Source: JAABTH01 sp964492615
GTDB taxonomy: Bacteria > Bacillota > Dethiobacteria > DTU022
Reading direction: 5' to 3'
NCBI GenBank assembly: GCA_964492615.1
Contig: CAZBKZ010000012.1
Span: forward strand, 1 to 57,765
Length of the DNA: 57,765 nucleotides
Shown: positions 9,077 through 17,396 of the stretch, piece after piece
How the letters are laid out: each line of letters starts with the position of its first letter
Numbering within the stretch: position 1 is the first letter of the stretch
Translations under genes and position numbers: made by a program
Notes under the pieces: generated by a model
What the model was told of the DNA's origin: nothing
What the model saw: the letters and a program-made list of their open reading frames with translations, nothing else
Databases searched by the model: none

Positions 9077-9982
9077 TTACCGCTTTAGTTTTACCTCCTG
9101 CAGGTTAAGCCAAAGCGGGCTGGCAATAAAAATTGATGAATAGGTTCCGATTAAAACACCCATAATTAAGGCAACGATAAACACAATCAGATCGACAGAG
9201 CCAATATAGTAATGGAAACCAAAGAGCAGGGCAACCATTACAAATAAAGTAGTCAGGGATGTATTAATGGAACGAATCAGGTTCTGGTTAATGCTTTCGT
9301 TGACCACTGCGGCATAATCACTTTTTCTCTTGTGTCTGATGTTTTCACGAATGCGGTCAAAAATTACAATTGTATCGTTAACCGAATAGCCGAAAACCGT
9401 CAGAATAGCAGCAACAAAAGGTACGTTAATTTCCATCTGCAGTATTGAAAATATTCCTATAACTATAACAACATTGTGTAGCAGCGCAGCAATAGTCGCC
9501 ACTGCAAATTTAAATTCAAACCTGAAGGTTATATAAAGAACCATCAGGATAATGGCCACACCAAGCGATAACAAGGCCTGCCCGGCCAATTCACTGCCGA
9601 CCACTGCGCCCACACTTTCGATTCTCAGGTCATCTGAATCAAGATTGGGCCACTTGTCCCGGAAAGCATCCATTAACTGGTCACGCCTGGTTTCTTCTAT
9701 GTAGGGAGCTTTAATCACCAGGCCTTCATCAGACATTTCTCCACTGAGATCCCGGCCCTGAACAACCTGGATCGAAGCACCGCTCAACTCTTCAAATGGC
9801 ACTAATACAGTTTCAATTTCTTCCATTGAGAATTCATCGCCAAGATTCAGGTGTAAAACAGTTCCTCCTGTAAAGTCAATCCCCAGGTTCAGGCCGAAAA
9901 TAGAGAGTGACACCAGACCTGCAATAACAAGGACGGCCGAAAGAACATATGCTTTGCGGCGGTTACCGATAAAGTTAATCAT
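9077..9982 (-). CDS. secF: Protein translocase subunit SecF
   Basis: A 301-residue RND-type membrane protein that works with SecD to drive protein export through SecYEG using the ion gradient. The N-terminal segment leads into the conserved GIDFTGGT motif (about residues 34-41), then a periplasmic-type loop and five more membrane segments, with the family motif GYSVNDTIVIFDRIREN (about 198-215). The start overlaps the secD stop by one base (TAATG), so SecD and SecF are coupled, as usual for separate secD/secF genes. Confidence 0.96.
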   Translation of the reverse strand: MINFIGNRRKAYVLSAVLVIAGLVSLSIFGLNLGIDFTGGTVLHLNLGDEFSMEEIETVLVPFEELSGASIQVVQGRDLSGEMSDEGLVIKAPYIEETRRDQLMDAFRDKWPNLDSDDLRIESVGAVVGSELAGQALLSLGVAIILMVLYITFRFEFKFAVATIAALLHNVVIVIGIFSILQMEINVPFVAAILTVFGYSVNDTIVIFDRIRENIRHKRKSDYAAVVNESINQNLIRSINTSLTTLFVMVALLFGFHYYIGSVDLIVFIVALIMGVLIGTYSSIFIASPLWLNLQEVKLKR

Positions 9983-11223
9983 TATATTTTCACCCCCACA
10001 TAAGCTCCGCTGCGAATCAGGCCAGCCTGGAAAGCAAGCCGCATCAACAGGCGGGTCAATACAATTGCTGTGAACATGCTGCAGATAATTCCGATGAACA
10101 GGGTTACAGCAAAACCTCTAACCGGACCACTGGCCAGGGAAAAGAGAACTACGGTAACGATCAGCGTTGTTACATTGGCATCCAATATAGCCCTGAATGC
10201 ACGTTGAAAGCCCCCTTCCATAGCGCTGCGAGGCGTTCTTCCGGAACGCAGTTCATCCTTTATTCTTTCAAATATAATTACATTGGCATCAACAGCCATA
10301 CCGATCGACAGGATCAAACCGGCAATACCGGGAAGGGTCAGGGTGGTAGGCAGGTATGTTAAGGCCCACAATACCAGGGACAGGTAGAACACCAGGGCAA
10401 CCCCGGCGATTACTCCTGCTAACCGGTAAAAAATAATCATGTAGAGTAGAACAAGAATTAAACCAGCAGCCGCAGCATATACGGCAATTTCTTCAGTTCT
10501 CTGGCCGAGAGTCGGGCCAATCATTCGTGATTCAAGTTCACGAAGCTCAACGGGCAGGGCGCCACTGCGCAGCATCAGAGCCAAGTTTGCCGCTTCCTCG
10601 AACTCGAAATTTCCTTCGATTATTGCTTTGCCATCGGTAATCACTGCCCTTACATTGGGAGCGGAAATAATCTCGTCATCAAGAACAATGGCGATCGGCT
10701 GGTTGAGATACTTTGCCGTGGCATCAGCAAATAACCGGGCCCCTTCCTGGTCAAATTCAAGACTGATAAAGGGAAAGGGAGTAACTTCAGGAGCTCTTTC
10801 GGCCTGCGCCCTTACCAGGTTGGATCCGGTCAGGATCTCTTCCCCGTCAGGGCCGACAAACATTAGCATGGCCGTGCGCCCGATTATTTCACGTGCCTGC
10901 TCAACATCATCTATGTCAGGCAGTTCTATTCGAATGCGGTCATCTCCCTGGGCGGCAATAATCGGCTCTGCTACTCCCAGTTCATCAACCCTCATCCTGA
11001 TAACAGTTATTGCCCTTTCAATTGCATCCTGGTCAAGTTCCTGGTCGCCGGTTTCCACCGCTTCGAGGAGCACATAGAGACCTCCGGAGATGTCAAGGCC
11101 GCGCTTAATTCCATTTTCCCTATCGGCAGCATTACCAAAAGCCCAGTTTCCCGAGGCTATGATTAAAATGCAGACCACCAGGAGGATCATCAGGCGACCC
11201 GGTTTCAAGGCCGGTTTCATCAT
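9982..11223 (-). CDS. secD: Protein translocase subunit SecD
   Basis: A 413-residue membrane component of the SecDF complex. Visible features are the first membrane segment, the GLDISGGLYVLLEA motif (about residues 43-57), the extracytoplasmic P1 domain, and a C-terminal membrane block with GMAVDANVIIFERIKDELR. I chose the ATG at 11223 because GGAGAG lies seven bases upstream; an ATG at 11238 has no ribosome site. The length is at the short end for SecD but typical of Bacillota and other bacteria with separate SecF. Confidence 0.95.
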   Translation of the reverse strand: MMKPALKPGRLMILLVVCILIIASGNWAFGNAADRENGIKRGLDISGGLYVLLEAVETGDQELDQDAIERAITVIRMRVDELGVAEPIIAAQGDDRIRIELPDIDDVEQAREIIGRTAMLMFVGPDGEEILTGSNLVRAQAERAPEVTPFPFISLEFDQEGARLFADATAKYLNQPIAIVLDDEIISAPNVRAVITDGKAIIEGNFEFEEAANLALMLRSGALPVELRELESRMIGPTLGQRTEEIAVYAAAAGLILVLLYMIIFYRLAGVIAGVALVFYLSLVLWALTYLPTTLTLPGIAGLILSIGMAVDANVIIFERIKDELRSGRTPRSAMEGGFQRAFRAILDANVTTLIVTVVLFSLASGPVRGFAVTLFIGIICSMFTAIVLTRLLMRLAFQAGLIRSGAYVGVKI

Positions 11224-11263
11224 TACACCACTCTCCATTCATTTCTACCAATACTATTCTGGT

Positions 11264-11929
11264 TTAAAGTAAGTCAACTTCATTTATAATCAAGGCAAAG
11301 CGGGCATCAAGAAAAGAAGCCGCCCTGCGGCACATGACCATACGTGATAAAAATATTTCAAAATATTCCATAACCTGGCTGATGCTCGTATCAATACGTA
11401 GAAAAAGCGTGATCACTCTTTTTTCCGGATCAATATTAAGTTTAGACTCCTCCACGGCATAGTTCACCCTGTCGTGAATATCAAAAGTGCTTATATCCTG
11501 ATTACGCACCCTGCTGCGATGAACATCAGATTTGTCTGCCAGAATCAGGGCTGCAGTAATTCTGTTAACCACGCGTCCTTCTTCCTCATCATGATTACCG
11601 ATTGCGGCTGCTACATCGGCAGCCTCTTCAAGGGGCATACCCATTTCCTGCAATATTTTCAAAGCCATTATTGCCCCGGCCACGTCATGCTCACGCCGCC
11701 CCATAACGTTACCTATATCATGCATGTATCCGGCTATGCCGGCCAGTTCTGCTTCTCTGGCGTCGCTTCCCAGTTCTGAGAGGACCCTGCGGGCAGCTTT
11801 GCCGGTAAGCCTGCAATGCCGAAAACCATGTTCTGTATAACCGAGAGTGCCGAGATTATCATCGGCCTTCTGGATTAACGTTTTAACCTGTATATTATCC
11901 TGTATGTCCGACAGTGATATTATTTCCAC
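11264..11929 (-). CDS. HD-domain phosphohydrolase, function unknown
   Basis: A 221-residue protein with the HD metal-dependent phosphohydrolase fold. Conserved ligands are seen as HGFRH (about residues 35-39) and GYMHDIGN (about 67-74), followed by REHDVAGA and a later NHDEEE, a pattern common in HD proteins acting on nucleotides or signalling molecules. A LADKSDVHRSR segment follows. The start is GTG after AGGAGGAATAAAACTG, five bases after the aroB stop. Its place between aroB and secD suggests cotranscription but not a specific function. Confidence 0.8.
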   Translation of the reverse strand: MEIISLSDIQDNIQVKTLIQKADDNLGTLGYTEHGFRHCRLTGKAARRVLSELGSDAREAELAGIAGYMHDIGNVMGRREHDVAGAIMALKILQEMGMPLEEAADVAAAIGNHDEEEGRVVNRITAALILADKSDVHRSRVRNQDISTFDIHDRVNYAVEESKLNIDPEKRVITLFLRIDTSISQVMEYFEIFLSRMVMCRRAASFLDARFALIINEVDLL

Positions 11930-11934
11930 CAGTT

Positions 11935-13041
11935 TTATTCCTCCTGCTTTCCTTCCAGATATAATTTCAGATTTCTTTTAATCAGCCCTGGATCATTTAC
12001 CGGCAGTATTTCAACCGATCCCAGGTCAGAGGGCAAGATAAAGATCAGGTCGTTACTCTTTCTTTTTTTATCCTGCCTTAGTTTATCCATAACAGCTGTC
12101 GCGGTCAAGTCTGCCGGCGGGTTTTTTAAACCAATAATCTTAAGCAGCCGCAGAATCCTGCCATAGGATTCTTTACCAAGCAGGCGCAGATCAAGGGCTA
12201 TTCCGGCTGCAACAGCCATTCCGGCAAGAACAGCCTCACCGTGCAGGTAATACCTGTAATAGGTGGCTGCTTCCAGAGCATGACCGACTGTATGTCCGTA
12301 ATTTAAAATACGACGGTAATCGTTTTCATATTCATCCTCTTCAACTACTGCACTTTTAGCCCGGACAGAAACAGCAACAGCTTCAGCCAGTTGTTCCGGA
12401 TTCCCGTTAAGTAAACCGTTAATGTTTTTCTCAAGCCATCTAAAAAATTCACCGTTCATTATAATACCATACTTAACCACTTCCGCCAGCCCTGCTTTTA
12501 ACTGCCTATCGGGTAAAGTTTTAAGAACCAGGGGATCAATTGCCACCAGCCGGGGAGGATAAAATGAACCGATAAGGTTCTTCCCCCGGGGGTGATTAAC
12601 TGCTACCTTACCACCCACCGAGCTGTCTACCTGTGACAGCAGAGAAGTAGGCAGCATAATCAACGGCACACCGCGCATATATGTAGCTGCTACAAATCCA
12701 GCCAGATCACCAACTACACCACCGCCTAATGCAATAACCGGAGAGCTGCGATCCAGCCCGGCCTCAACAGCACGATCATAAAGACGCATTGCGCCGGCCA
12801 TGGTTTTTGATCTTTCACCCGCCCTGATCCTTGCCGTGGTTACCTGCCAACCTTCATTGGTCAGTGAGCGGAGAACTCTTTCGGCATAAAGAGAGTAAAC
12901 ATTGCTGTCGCTGACAAGAAGGGCTCCGGATGAGGGAAGATAAAGCCGTAATAGCGCACCAAAATTATCAAGCAGGTTCTCCCTGATTGCAACCGTGTAA
13001 GAAGTTCCTCCAGATTTTACATGTATCTCCTCGTCGGACAT
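11935..13041 (-). CDS. aroB: 3-dehydroquinate synthase
   Basis: NAD- and divalent-metal-dependent enzyme that closes DAHP into 3-dehydroquinate, the second shikimate-pathway step. It has 368 residues. Visible motifs are LVSDSN, ALGGGVVGDLAGFVAATYMRG (about residues 95-115), PTSLLSQVDSSVGGKVAVN, and the metal-binding histidines in NYGHTVGHALE and LHGEAVLAGM. The ATG at 13041 is chosen because GGGAGGTGGGAGAG precedes it directly; the frame extends further to a GTG without support. It follows aroC by 55 bases. Confidence 0.96.
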   Translation of the reverse strand: MSDEEIHVKSGGTSYTVAIRENLLDNFGALLRLYLPSSGALLVSDSNVYSLYAERVLRSLTNEGWQVTTARIRAGERSKTMAGAMRLYDRAVEAGLDRSSPVIALGGGVVGDLAGFVAATYMRGVPLIMLPTSLLSQVDSSVGGKVAVNHPRGKNLIGSFYPPRLVAIDPLVLKTLPDRQLKAGLAEVVKYGIIMNGEFFRWLEKNINGLLNGNPEQLAEAVAVSVRAKSAVVEEDEYENDYRRILNYGHTVGHALEAATYYRYYLHGEAVLAGMAVAAGIALDLRLLGKESYGRILRLLKIIGLKNPPADLTATAVMDKLRQDKKRKSNDLIFILPSDLGSVEILPVNDPGLIKRNLKLYLEGKQEE

Positions 13042-13096
13042 CTCTCCCACCTCCCAGCACTTCACAGGCTAACTCATTTGATTGAAGTAACCCTGT

Positions 13097-14269
13097 TTAT
13101 TGCTTGCCTCTTAACTTTGCTTCTACTTTATCGACATAATATTGATAAGCCGCCTCGATTTCTTCCATAAAGTCTCCGCCAAACTTTTCCCTGAAAACAA
13201 AGGCCAATTCCCAGGCAGTAACAGCTTCCGCTACAACAGCCGCTGCCGGAACAGCACAAACATCAGATCTCTCCGTTGCTCCATGAACATTTTGGCCGGT
13301 CTGCCAATCAACACTGGCCAGCGGCTTTGAAAGGGTGGGTATTGGTTTCATAGCTATCCTGATTACCAGGGGCATCCCGTTAGTAACCCCTCCCTCTATG
13401 CCTCCGGCCCTGTTTGAAGATCTGGTGACCCGCCCATCAGTATCTTTAACAATAGGATCGTGCAGTTCCGACCCCCGGATGGAGGCAGCAGAAAGACCGG
13501 CGCCGATCTCTACAGCTTTAATTGCCTGTATTCCCATCAGCGCTCCGGCCAGGAGGGCATCTATACGGCGATCGGGATGACTGTAGCTGCCCAGGCCGGG
13601 CGGCAAACCGGTAACCAGCAGCTCGATCACTCCTCCGAGACTATCTCCTTCCTGCGCTGCCCTGTCAATCTCCTCAATCATTGCTTTTTCAAGCCCTTTA
13701 TCCAGACAGCGGACAGGTGATTCTTCAACCGTGCGGTATTTTTCAGGAAGATTGTTTATATCCAGGGCTGAATATGTATTCCCTACACGGATAACATGGC
13801 TGAAAACCTGAATCCTAAATTTTTCCAGAAACAACCGTCCTACAGTTCCCACTGCAACACGGATAGCCGTTTCACGGGCACTGGTTCTTTCCAAAACATT
13901 TCTCAGATCTTCATGGTTATATTTGAGGCCACCGGCCAGATCGGCGTGCCCGGGCCGTGGTCGGCTCAAAGTTTCCAGTGAAGAAGGCACACTTCCTTCG
14001 GGAGCCATAATGTCCTGCCAGTTATCCCAATCACAATTTTTTATTTGCAAGGTCAGCGGCGTGCCCAGGGTTTTGTTGAACCGCAGCCCGGAAAGTATCT
14101 CGACCCTGTCTTTCTCAATCTTCATCCTGGCGCCGCGCCCATACCCCTGCTGTCGCCGCCACAGCTGGTGATTTATATCCTCAGAATACAGAGTTAAACC
14201 AGCCGGTAACCCTTCTACAATGGCAGTCAGGCAGGGGCCGTGTGATTCTCCGGCAGACAGGTAACGCAT
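13097..14269 (-). CDS. aroC: Chorismate synthase
   Basis: FMN-dependent enzyme converting EPSP to chorismate, the last common step to aromatic amino acids. The 390 residues are normal. It starts with MRYLSAGESHGP, the first signature. RRQQGYGRGARMKIE, RPGHADLAGGLKY, ERTSARETAIRVAVG and SNRAGGIEGGVTNG follow in the expected order. The ATG at 14269 lies nine bases after GGGGAG; a TTG at 14278 would abut that ribosome site and is less likely. It forms a pair with aroB downstream. Confidence 0.97.
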   Translation of the reverse strand: MRYLSAGESHGPCLTAIVEGLPAGLTLYSEDINHQLWRRQQGYGRGARMKIEKDRVEILSGLRFNKTLGTPLTLQIKNCDWDNWQDIMAPEGSVPSSLETLSRPRPGHADLAGGLKYNHEDLRNVLERTSARETAIRVAVGTVGRLFLEKFRIQVFSHVIRVGNTYSALDINNLPEKYRTVEESPVRCLDKGLEKAMIEEIDRAAQEGDSLGGVIELLVTGLPPGLGSYSHPDRRIDALLAGALMGIQAIKAVEIGAGLSAASIRGSELHDPIVKDTDGRVTRSSNRAGGIEGGVTNGMPLVIRIAMKPIPTLSKPLASVDWQTGQNVHGATERSDVCAVPAAAVVAEAVTAWELAFVFREKFGGDFMEEIEAAYQYYVDKVEAKLRGKQ

Positions 14270-14349
14270 TTCGATCAACTCCCCGGTAGTCTGATTTTCG
14301 TTAATAAATAACTATTGATAATCATATTTTATTGATCAGAGTTGGCTGG

Positions 14350-14832
14350 TTAACCCTTCATATCAACACCTTCAAGCTGTAGCAGCATTTCTTTCCAACC
14401 ACGGGGTCCGCTAAAACCACCTGTTTTTCCACTGCTGCTGATTACCCTGTGACAGGGAATAACCAGGGGATGGCGGTTAGATTTCAGGGCCTGCCCGGCA
14501 GCCCTCCAGGCTAACGGCGAACCGGCCAGTTCAGCCGCCTGGCGGTAAGTGATCACATGCCCATAAGGCACCTTGCTCACCTCCATAAGAACTGCTGTTA
14601 CAAAGGTCGGGTAACCGGACAGGTCTAGGGGGTAACCTTCAAAAGCAACCCAGGTGCCTTGAAAGTAAAGGTTAAGATCGTGATCAAGTTTGGGCCAGGG
14701 CAGCTCTGAGCAGGTTATATCGGGCTCGTGCCGCAAGCCGGGAAAATTAATTTCATAAATCCCGGCAGGGCTGAATTTTACTAAAAAAACGCCCCGCGGC
14801 GTATTGATTTTTGTATATCGGTAATCAGGCAT
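14350..14832 (-). CDS. ogt: Methylated-DNA--protein-cysteine methyltransferase
   Basis: Suicidal DNA repair protein that moves the alkyl group from O6-alkylguanine to its own cysteine. The C-terminal half contains the PYGHVITYRQAAELAGSP recognition-helix region (about residues 85-105), the Arg finger region, and the active-site PCHRV motif (about 127-131), then GFSGPRGWKEMLL. The N-terminal domain is short, giving 160 residues, typical of Ogt/MGMT rather than Ada. The ATG at 14832 follows GGGGAGGG; a slightly longer frame lacks this support. It lies between hisK and aroC, co-oriented. Confidence 0.93.
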   Translation of the reverse strand: MPDYRYTKINTPRGVFLVKFSPAGIYEINFPGLRHEPDITCSELPWPKLDHDLNLYFQGTWVAFEGYPLDLSGYPTFVTAVLMEVSKVPYGHVITYRQAAELAGSPLAWRAAGQALKSNRHPLVIPCHRVISSSGKTGGFSGPRGWKEMLLQLEGVDMKG

Positions 14833-14870
14833 ATCCGCCCTCCCCAAAATATTATCGCCTTTCCTGGTTA

Positions 14871-15671
14871 CTAAACCAGCCTGATTGTATTTTTTTTGCG
14901 GCTTTCAAATAAAGTTAATTCCCGATAACCTGCTTTTTTCAAAAGCTCTATAGCTTCCGGAAAGTAGCGCCCGACCTGCTCCGGACTGTGAGCATCGGAA
15001 CCCAGGGTGACCGGTACTCCGGAGCGAAAACACCTTTCTAAAAATGGGTAATCGGGATAAAATTCACCAACGGGGGCATCACGTCCCGCAGTATTTACTT
15101 CAATTGCCATACCTGTGGTTTTTAAGAGAGAAGTTGTTTCGTCCCAGAGTAATTGAAGACCTTCCTCCGGACGATAATTGAATTTTTTTATAACATCGAT
15201 ATGGCCAAATATATCAAATAGTCCGCTGAGACAGACTTCCCTGACCAGTTTAAAATAATTTCGGTAAAGCTCGTCTATATTTCTGTGTTTATAAGTATCA
15301 GCATATACCGGATGGGTAAAATCCCATTCATCCATGAAATGAATCGATCCAATCACATAATCAAAAGGATATTGCTTTAACAGCGGCTCCAGCTTTTTTT
15401 CTGTTCCGGGGATATAGTCCACTTCAATTCCGAGCTTAACCTTCAGCCCGGTATTGTTTTTTTTAAAAACTTCTACATCTCTGACATACTGATCCAATTC
15501 TTCGGGCTCCATAGTAACTTTCGCCCGAGGAGTAATACCAAGCAGCCCAAGCGGAAAGTGATCGGCAAAACCAACTTCCTGTAAACCATTATTCACTGCG
15601 TTTTCAAGGTAATCTTCCATAGTTCCTGTAGCATGGCAGCAGCGGGATGTATGCAAATGATAATCGATCAT
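14871..15671 (-). CDS. hisK: Histidinol-phosphatase, PHP family (HisK type)
   Basis: Hydrolyses histidinol phosphate to histidinol. The 266-residue PHP-domain protein begins with IDYHLHTSRCCHATGT; further metal-site motifs are GFADHFPL (about residue 34), GIEVDYIPG (about 81), GSIHF, IFGHIDVIKKF and the late SDAHSPEQVG. The start overlaps the hisI stop (ATGA). Its position at the end of the his cluster favours histidinol phosphatase over other PHP enzymes such as those acting on DNA. Confidence 0.9.
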   Translation of the reverse strand: MIDYHLHTSRCCHATGTMEDYLENAVNNGLQEVGFADHFPLGLLGITPRAKVTMEPEELDQYVRDVEVFKKNNTGLKVKLGIEVDYIPGTEKKLEPLLKQYPFDYVIGSIHFMDEWDFTHPVYADTYKHRNIDELYRNYFKLVREVCLSGLFDIFGHIDVIKKFNYRPEEGLQLLWDETTSLLKTTGMAIEVNTAGRDAPVGEFYPDYPFLERCFRSGVPVTLGSDAHSPEQVGRYFPEAIELLKKAGYRELTLFESRKKNTIRLV

Positions 15672-16054
15672 CGCCGGGGCTCCCTGCTGTCCGCCCCTTC
15701 CAGGGAGTTAAAAAAGCAGGAGTAACGCCCGGTATGACAGGCAACACCGGGACCCTCCGGGATAACTCTTAACAGCAGGGTATCAAGGTCACAATCGGCG
15801 TTGATTGATTTTAAAGTAAATATATTGCCCGATGTTTCTCCTTTAACCCAGTATTCCTGCCTGCTGCGGCTCCAAAAACAAACTCTTTCTTCAGTTATAG
15901 TTCGTTTTAAAGCTTCTTCATTCATATAGCCGACCATCAAAACCGAGTCTGTTCTATCATCCTGGATTACTGCCGGAATCAATCCTTTTTGGTCATATTT
16001 TAGCTCTCCCGGTTTCAGCGGTTTCAATTGTTCGTTTCCGGTAATATCTGTCAT
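15668..16054 (-). CDS. hisI: Phosphoribosyl-AMP cyclohydrolase
   Basis: Opens the ring of phosphoribosyl-AMP in histidine biosynthesis. The 128 residues cover only the cyclohydrolase; the PR-ATP pyrophosphatase domain (HisE) found fused in many bacteria is absent. Zinc and metal motifs are present: MVGYMNEEAL, CFWSRSRQEYWVKGETSGN, DADCD-like NADCDLDTLLL and ACHTGRYSCFF. The ATG follows TGGAGGAATAAGA. It starts 21 bases after hisA and overlaps hisK. A separate hisE must lie outside the window if the pathway is complete. Confidence 0.95.
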   Translation of the reverse strand: MTDITGNEQLKPLKPGELKYDQKGLIPAVIQDDRTDSVLMVGYMNEEALKRTITEERVCFWSRSRQEYWVKGETSGNIFTLKSINADCDLDTLLLRVIPEGPGVACHTGRYSCFFNSLEGADSREPRR

Positions 16055-16075
16055 TCTTATTCCTCCAGCCCTGTT

Positions 16076-16795
16076 TTAATTAATTGCCGACATCGCATCG
16101 CTCAGGCTAAATTGATTGCTATAAAGAGCTTTGCCGACGATAACTCCCCTGACCCGATCTTTATAGGGTTTGAGTGCAATCAGATCATCCAGAGAAGATA
16201 TACCCCCAGACATGATTACCTGCAACTTTGTTCTATTCAATAAAGACTCCAGTCCCTTCAGATTTGGTCCGGAGAGGGTTCCATCCCTGCTGATATCAGT
16301 ATAAACTATTTCCTTCACGCCCCATTGTTCAACCTGCACAGCAAAATCATTCACATCCAGAGACGATGATTCAGTCCAACCTTTAACTGCAACGTTTCCA
16401 TCACGGGCATCAATTCCGATCAATATTCCAGCCCCGTATTCTTTCACCATTTCCCGGGCAAGATCAGGACTTTCGACCGCCAGGGTGCCGAGAATAATCC
16501 TGCATATTCCTGCAGAAAAAGCTTTTTCAACATTTTCTTTTGTTCTCATTCCTCCGCCAAGCTGCAGGGGAATCTGAACCTCTTCACCAATTGCCGAAAT
16601 AATCCTGGCATTTTGGGTCAATCCGGTAAAAGCGCCATCCAGATCGACCAAGTGCAGCATTTTTGCGCCGAGCTGTTCCCACTGCCGGGCAACTTCAACA
16701 GGATTTTCTCCATACACAGTTTCCCTGCCCGGATCTCCCTGGTATAAACGCACACATCGTCCCCGCCGCATATCAATTGCAGGTATGACCAGCAA
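16076..16795 (-). CDS. hisA: ProFAR isomerase HisA
   Basis: TIM-barrel isomerase acting on the aminoimidazole carboxamide ribonucleotide intermediate of histidine synthesis. LVIPAIDMRRGRCVRLYQGD at the start, HLVDLDGAF, PLQLGGGMR, GIDARDGNVAVKGW and YTDISRDGTLSG are all present. The length from TTG at 16795 is 239 residues, the normal HisA size. This start is chosen because GAGGTGAA lies just upstream and the preceding hisB stop is ten bases away; longer frames would overlap hisB. The usual hisH upstream and hisF downstream are both missing, so hisA is followed directly by hisI. Confidence 0.94.
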   Translation of the reverse strand: MLVIPAIDMRRGRCVRLYQGDPGRETVYGENPVEVARQWEQLGAKMLHLVDLDGAFTGLTQNARIISAIGEEVQIPLQLGGGMRTKENVEKAFSAGICRIILGTLAVESPDLAREMVKEYGAGILIGIDARDGNVAVKGWTESSSLDVNDFAVQVEQWGVKEIVYTDISRDGTLSGPNLKGLESLLNRTKLQVIMSGGISSLDDLIALKPYKDRVRGVIVGKALYSNQFSLSDAMSAIN

Positions 16796-16805
16796 ACAAT
16801 TCACC

Positions 16806-17396
16806 TCATTCCAGTTTTCCCTTGGTTGAAAGTACTCCCTTATAACCATCCATTATTGATGAAGCCTCATTAAGTGCCCTGGCAGCAGCCTTGAAAGAAG
16901 CTTCTATTATATGATGTTTATTCTTTCCGTGATTCATTGTCAGGTGAAGGTTGAGCCCACATTCATTGACAAAAGCTTGCCAGAACTCATTAAACAGTTC
17001 GCCATCCATAGACCCTACCGGTCCGGGAGAAAGCTCAAAATCATAATGCAGCCAGGGGCGTCCTGACAAATCGACTACTGCTGTAACCAGAGCCTCATCC
17101 ATGGGGACCACACTGAAACCATACCTTCTAATTCCTTCCTTATTCCCCAGGGCATCTTTAAAAGCCCTCCCGAGGCAAATACCAATATCCTCAACCAGGT
17201 GATGTGGATCTACCTCTATATCTCCTTCCGAATCAATGGTAAGGGAGAAAAACCCGTGGCGGGCCCAGAGTGTGAGCATATGTTCAAAAAATGGCAACCC
17301 AGTTTTCAGTTCCGCCTTTCCGTCACCATCGATACCCAGTTCAAGTGTTATCCTCGTTTCAGCGGTATTACGTTCAATCCCTGCCTGACGATTCAT
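16806..17396 (-). CDS. hisB: Imidazoleglycerol-phosphate dehydratase
   Basis: Manganese-dependent dehydratase of the histidine pathway. The 196-residue stand-alone form lacks the phosphatase domain of enterobacterial HisB. Diagnostic motifs are LPFFEHMLTLWARHG, DPHHLVEDIGI (about residues 66-76), PMDEALV, and MNHGKNKHHIIEASFKA (about 154-170). The start overlaps the hisD end by 23 bases and has AAGGAGG upstream. Confidence 0.97.
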   Translation of the reverse strand: MNRQAGIERNTAETRITLELGIDGDGKAELKTGLPFFEHMLTLWARHGFFSLTIDSEGDIEVDPHHLVEDIGICLGRAFKDALGNKEGIRRYGFSVVPMDEALVTAVVDLSGRPWLHYDFELSPGPVGSMDGELFNEFWQAFVNECGLNLHLTMNHGKNKHHIIEASFKAAARALNEASSIMDGYKGVLSTKGKLE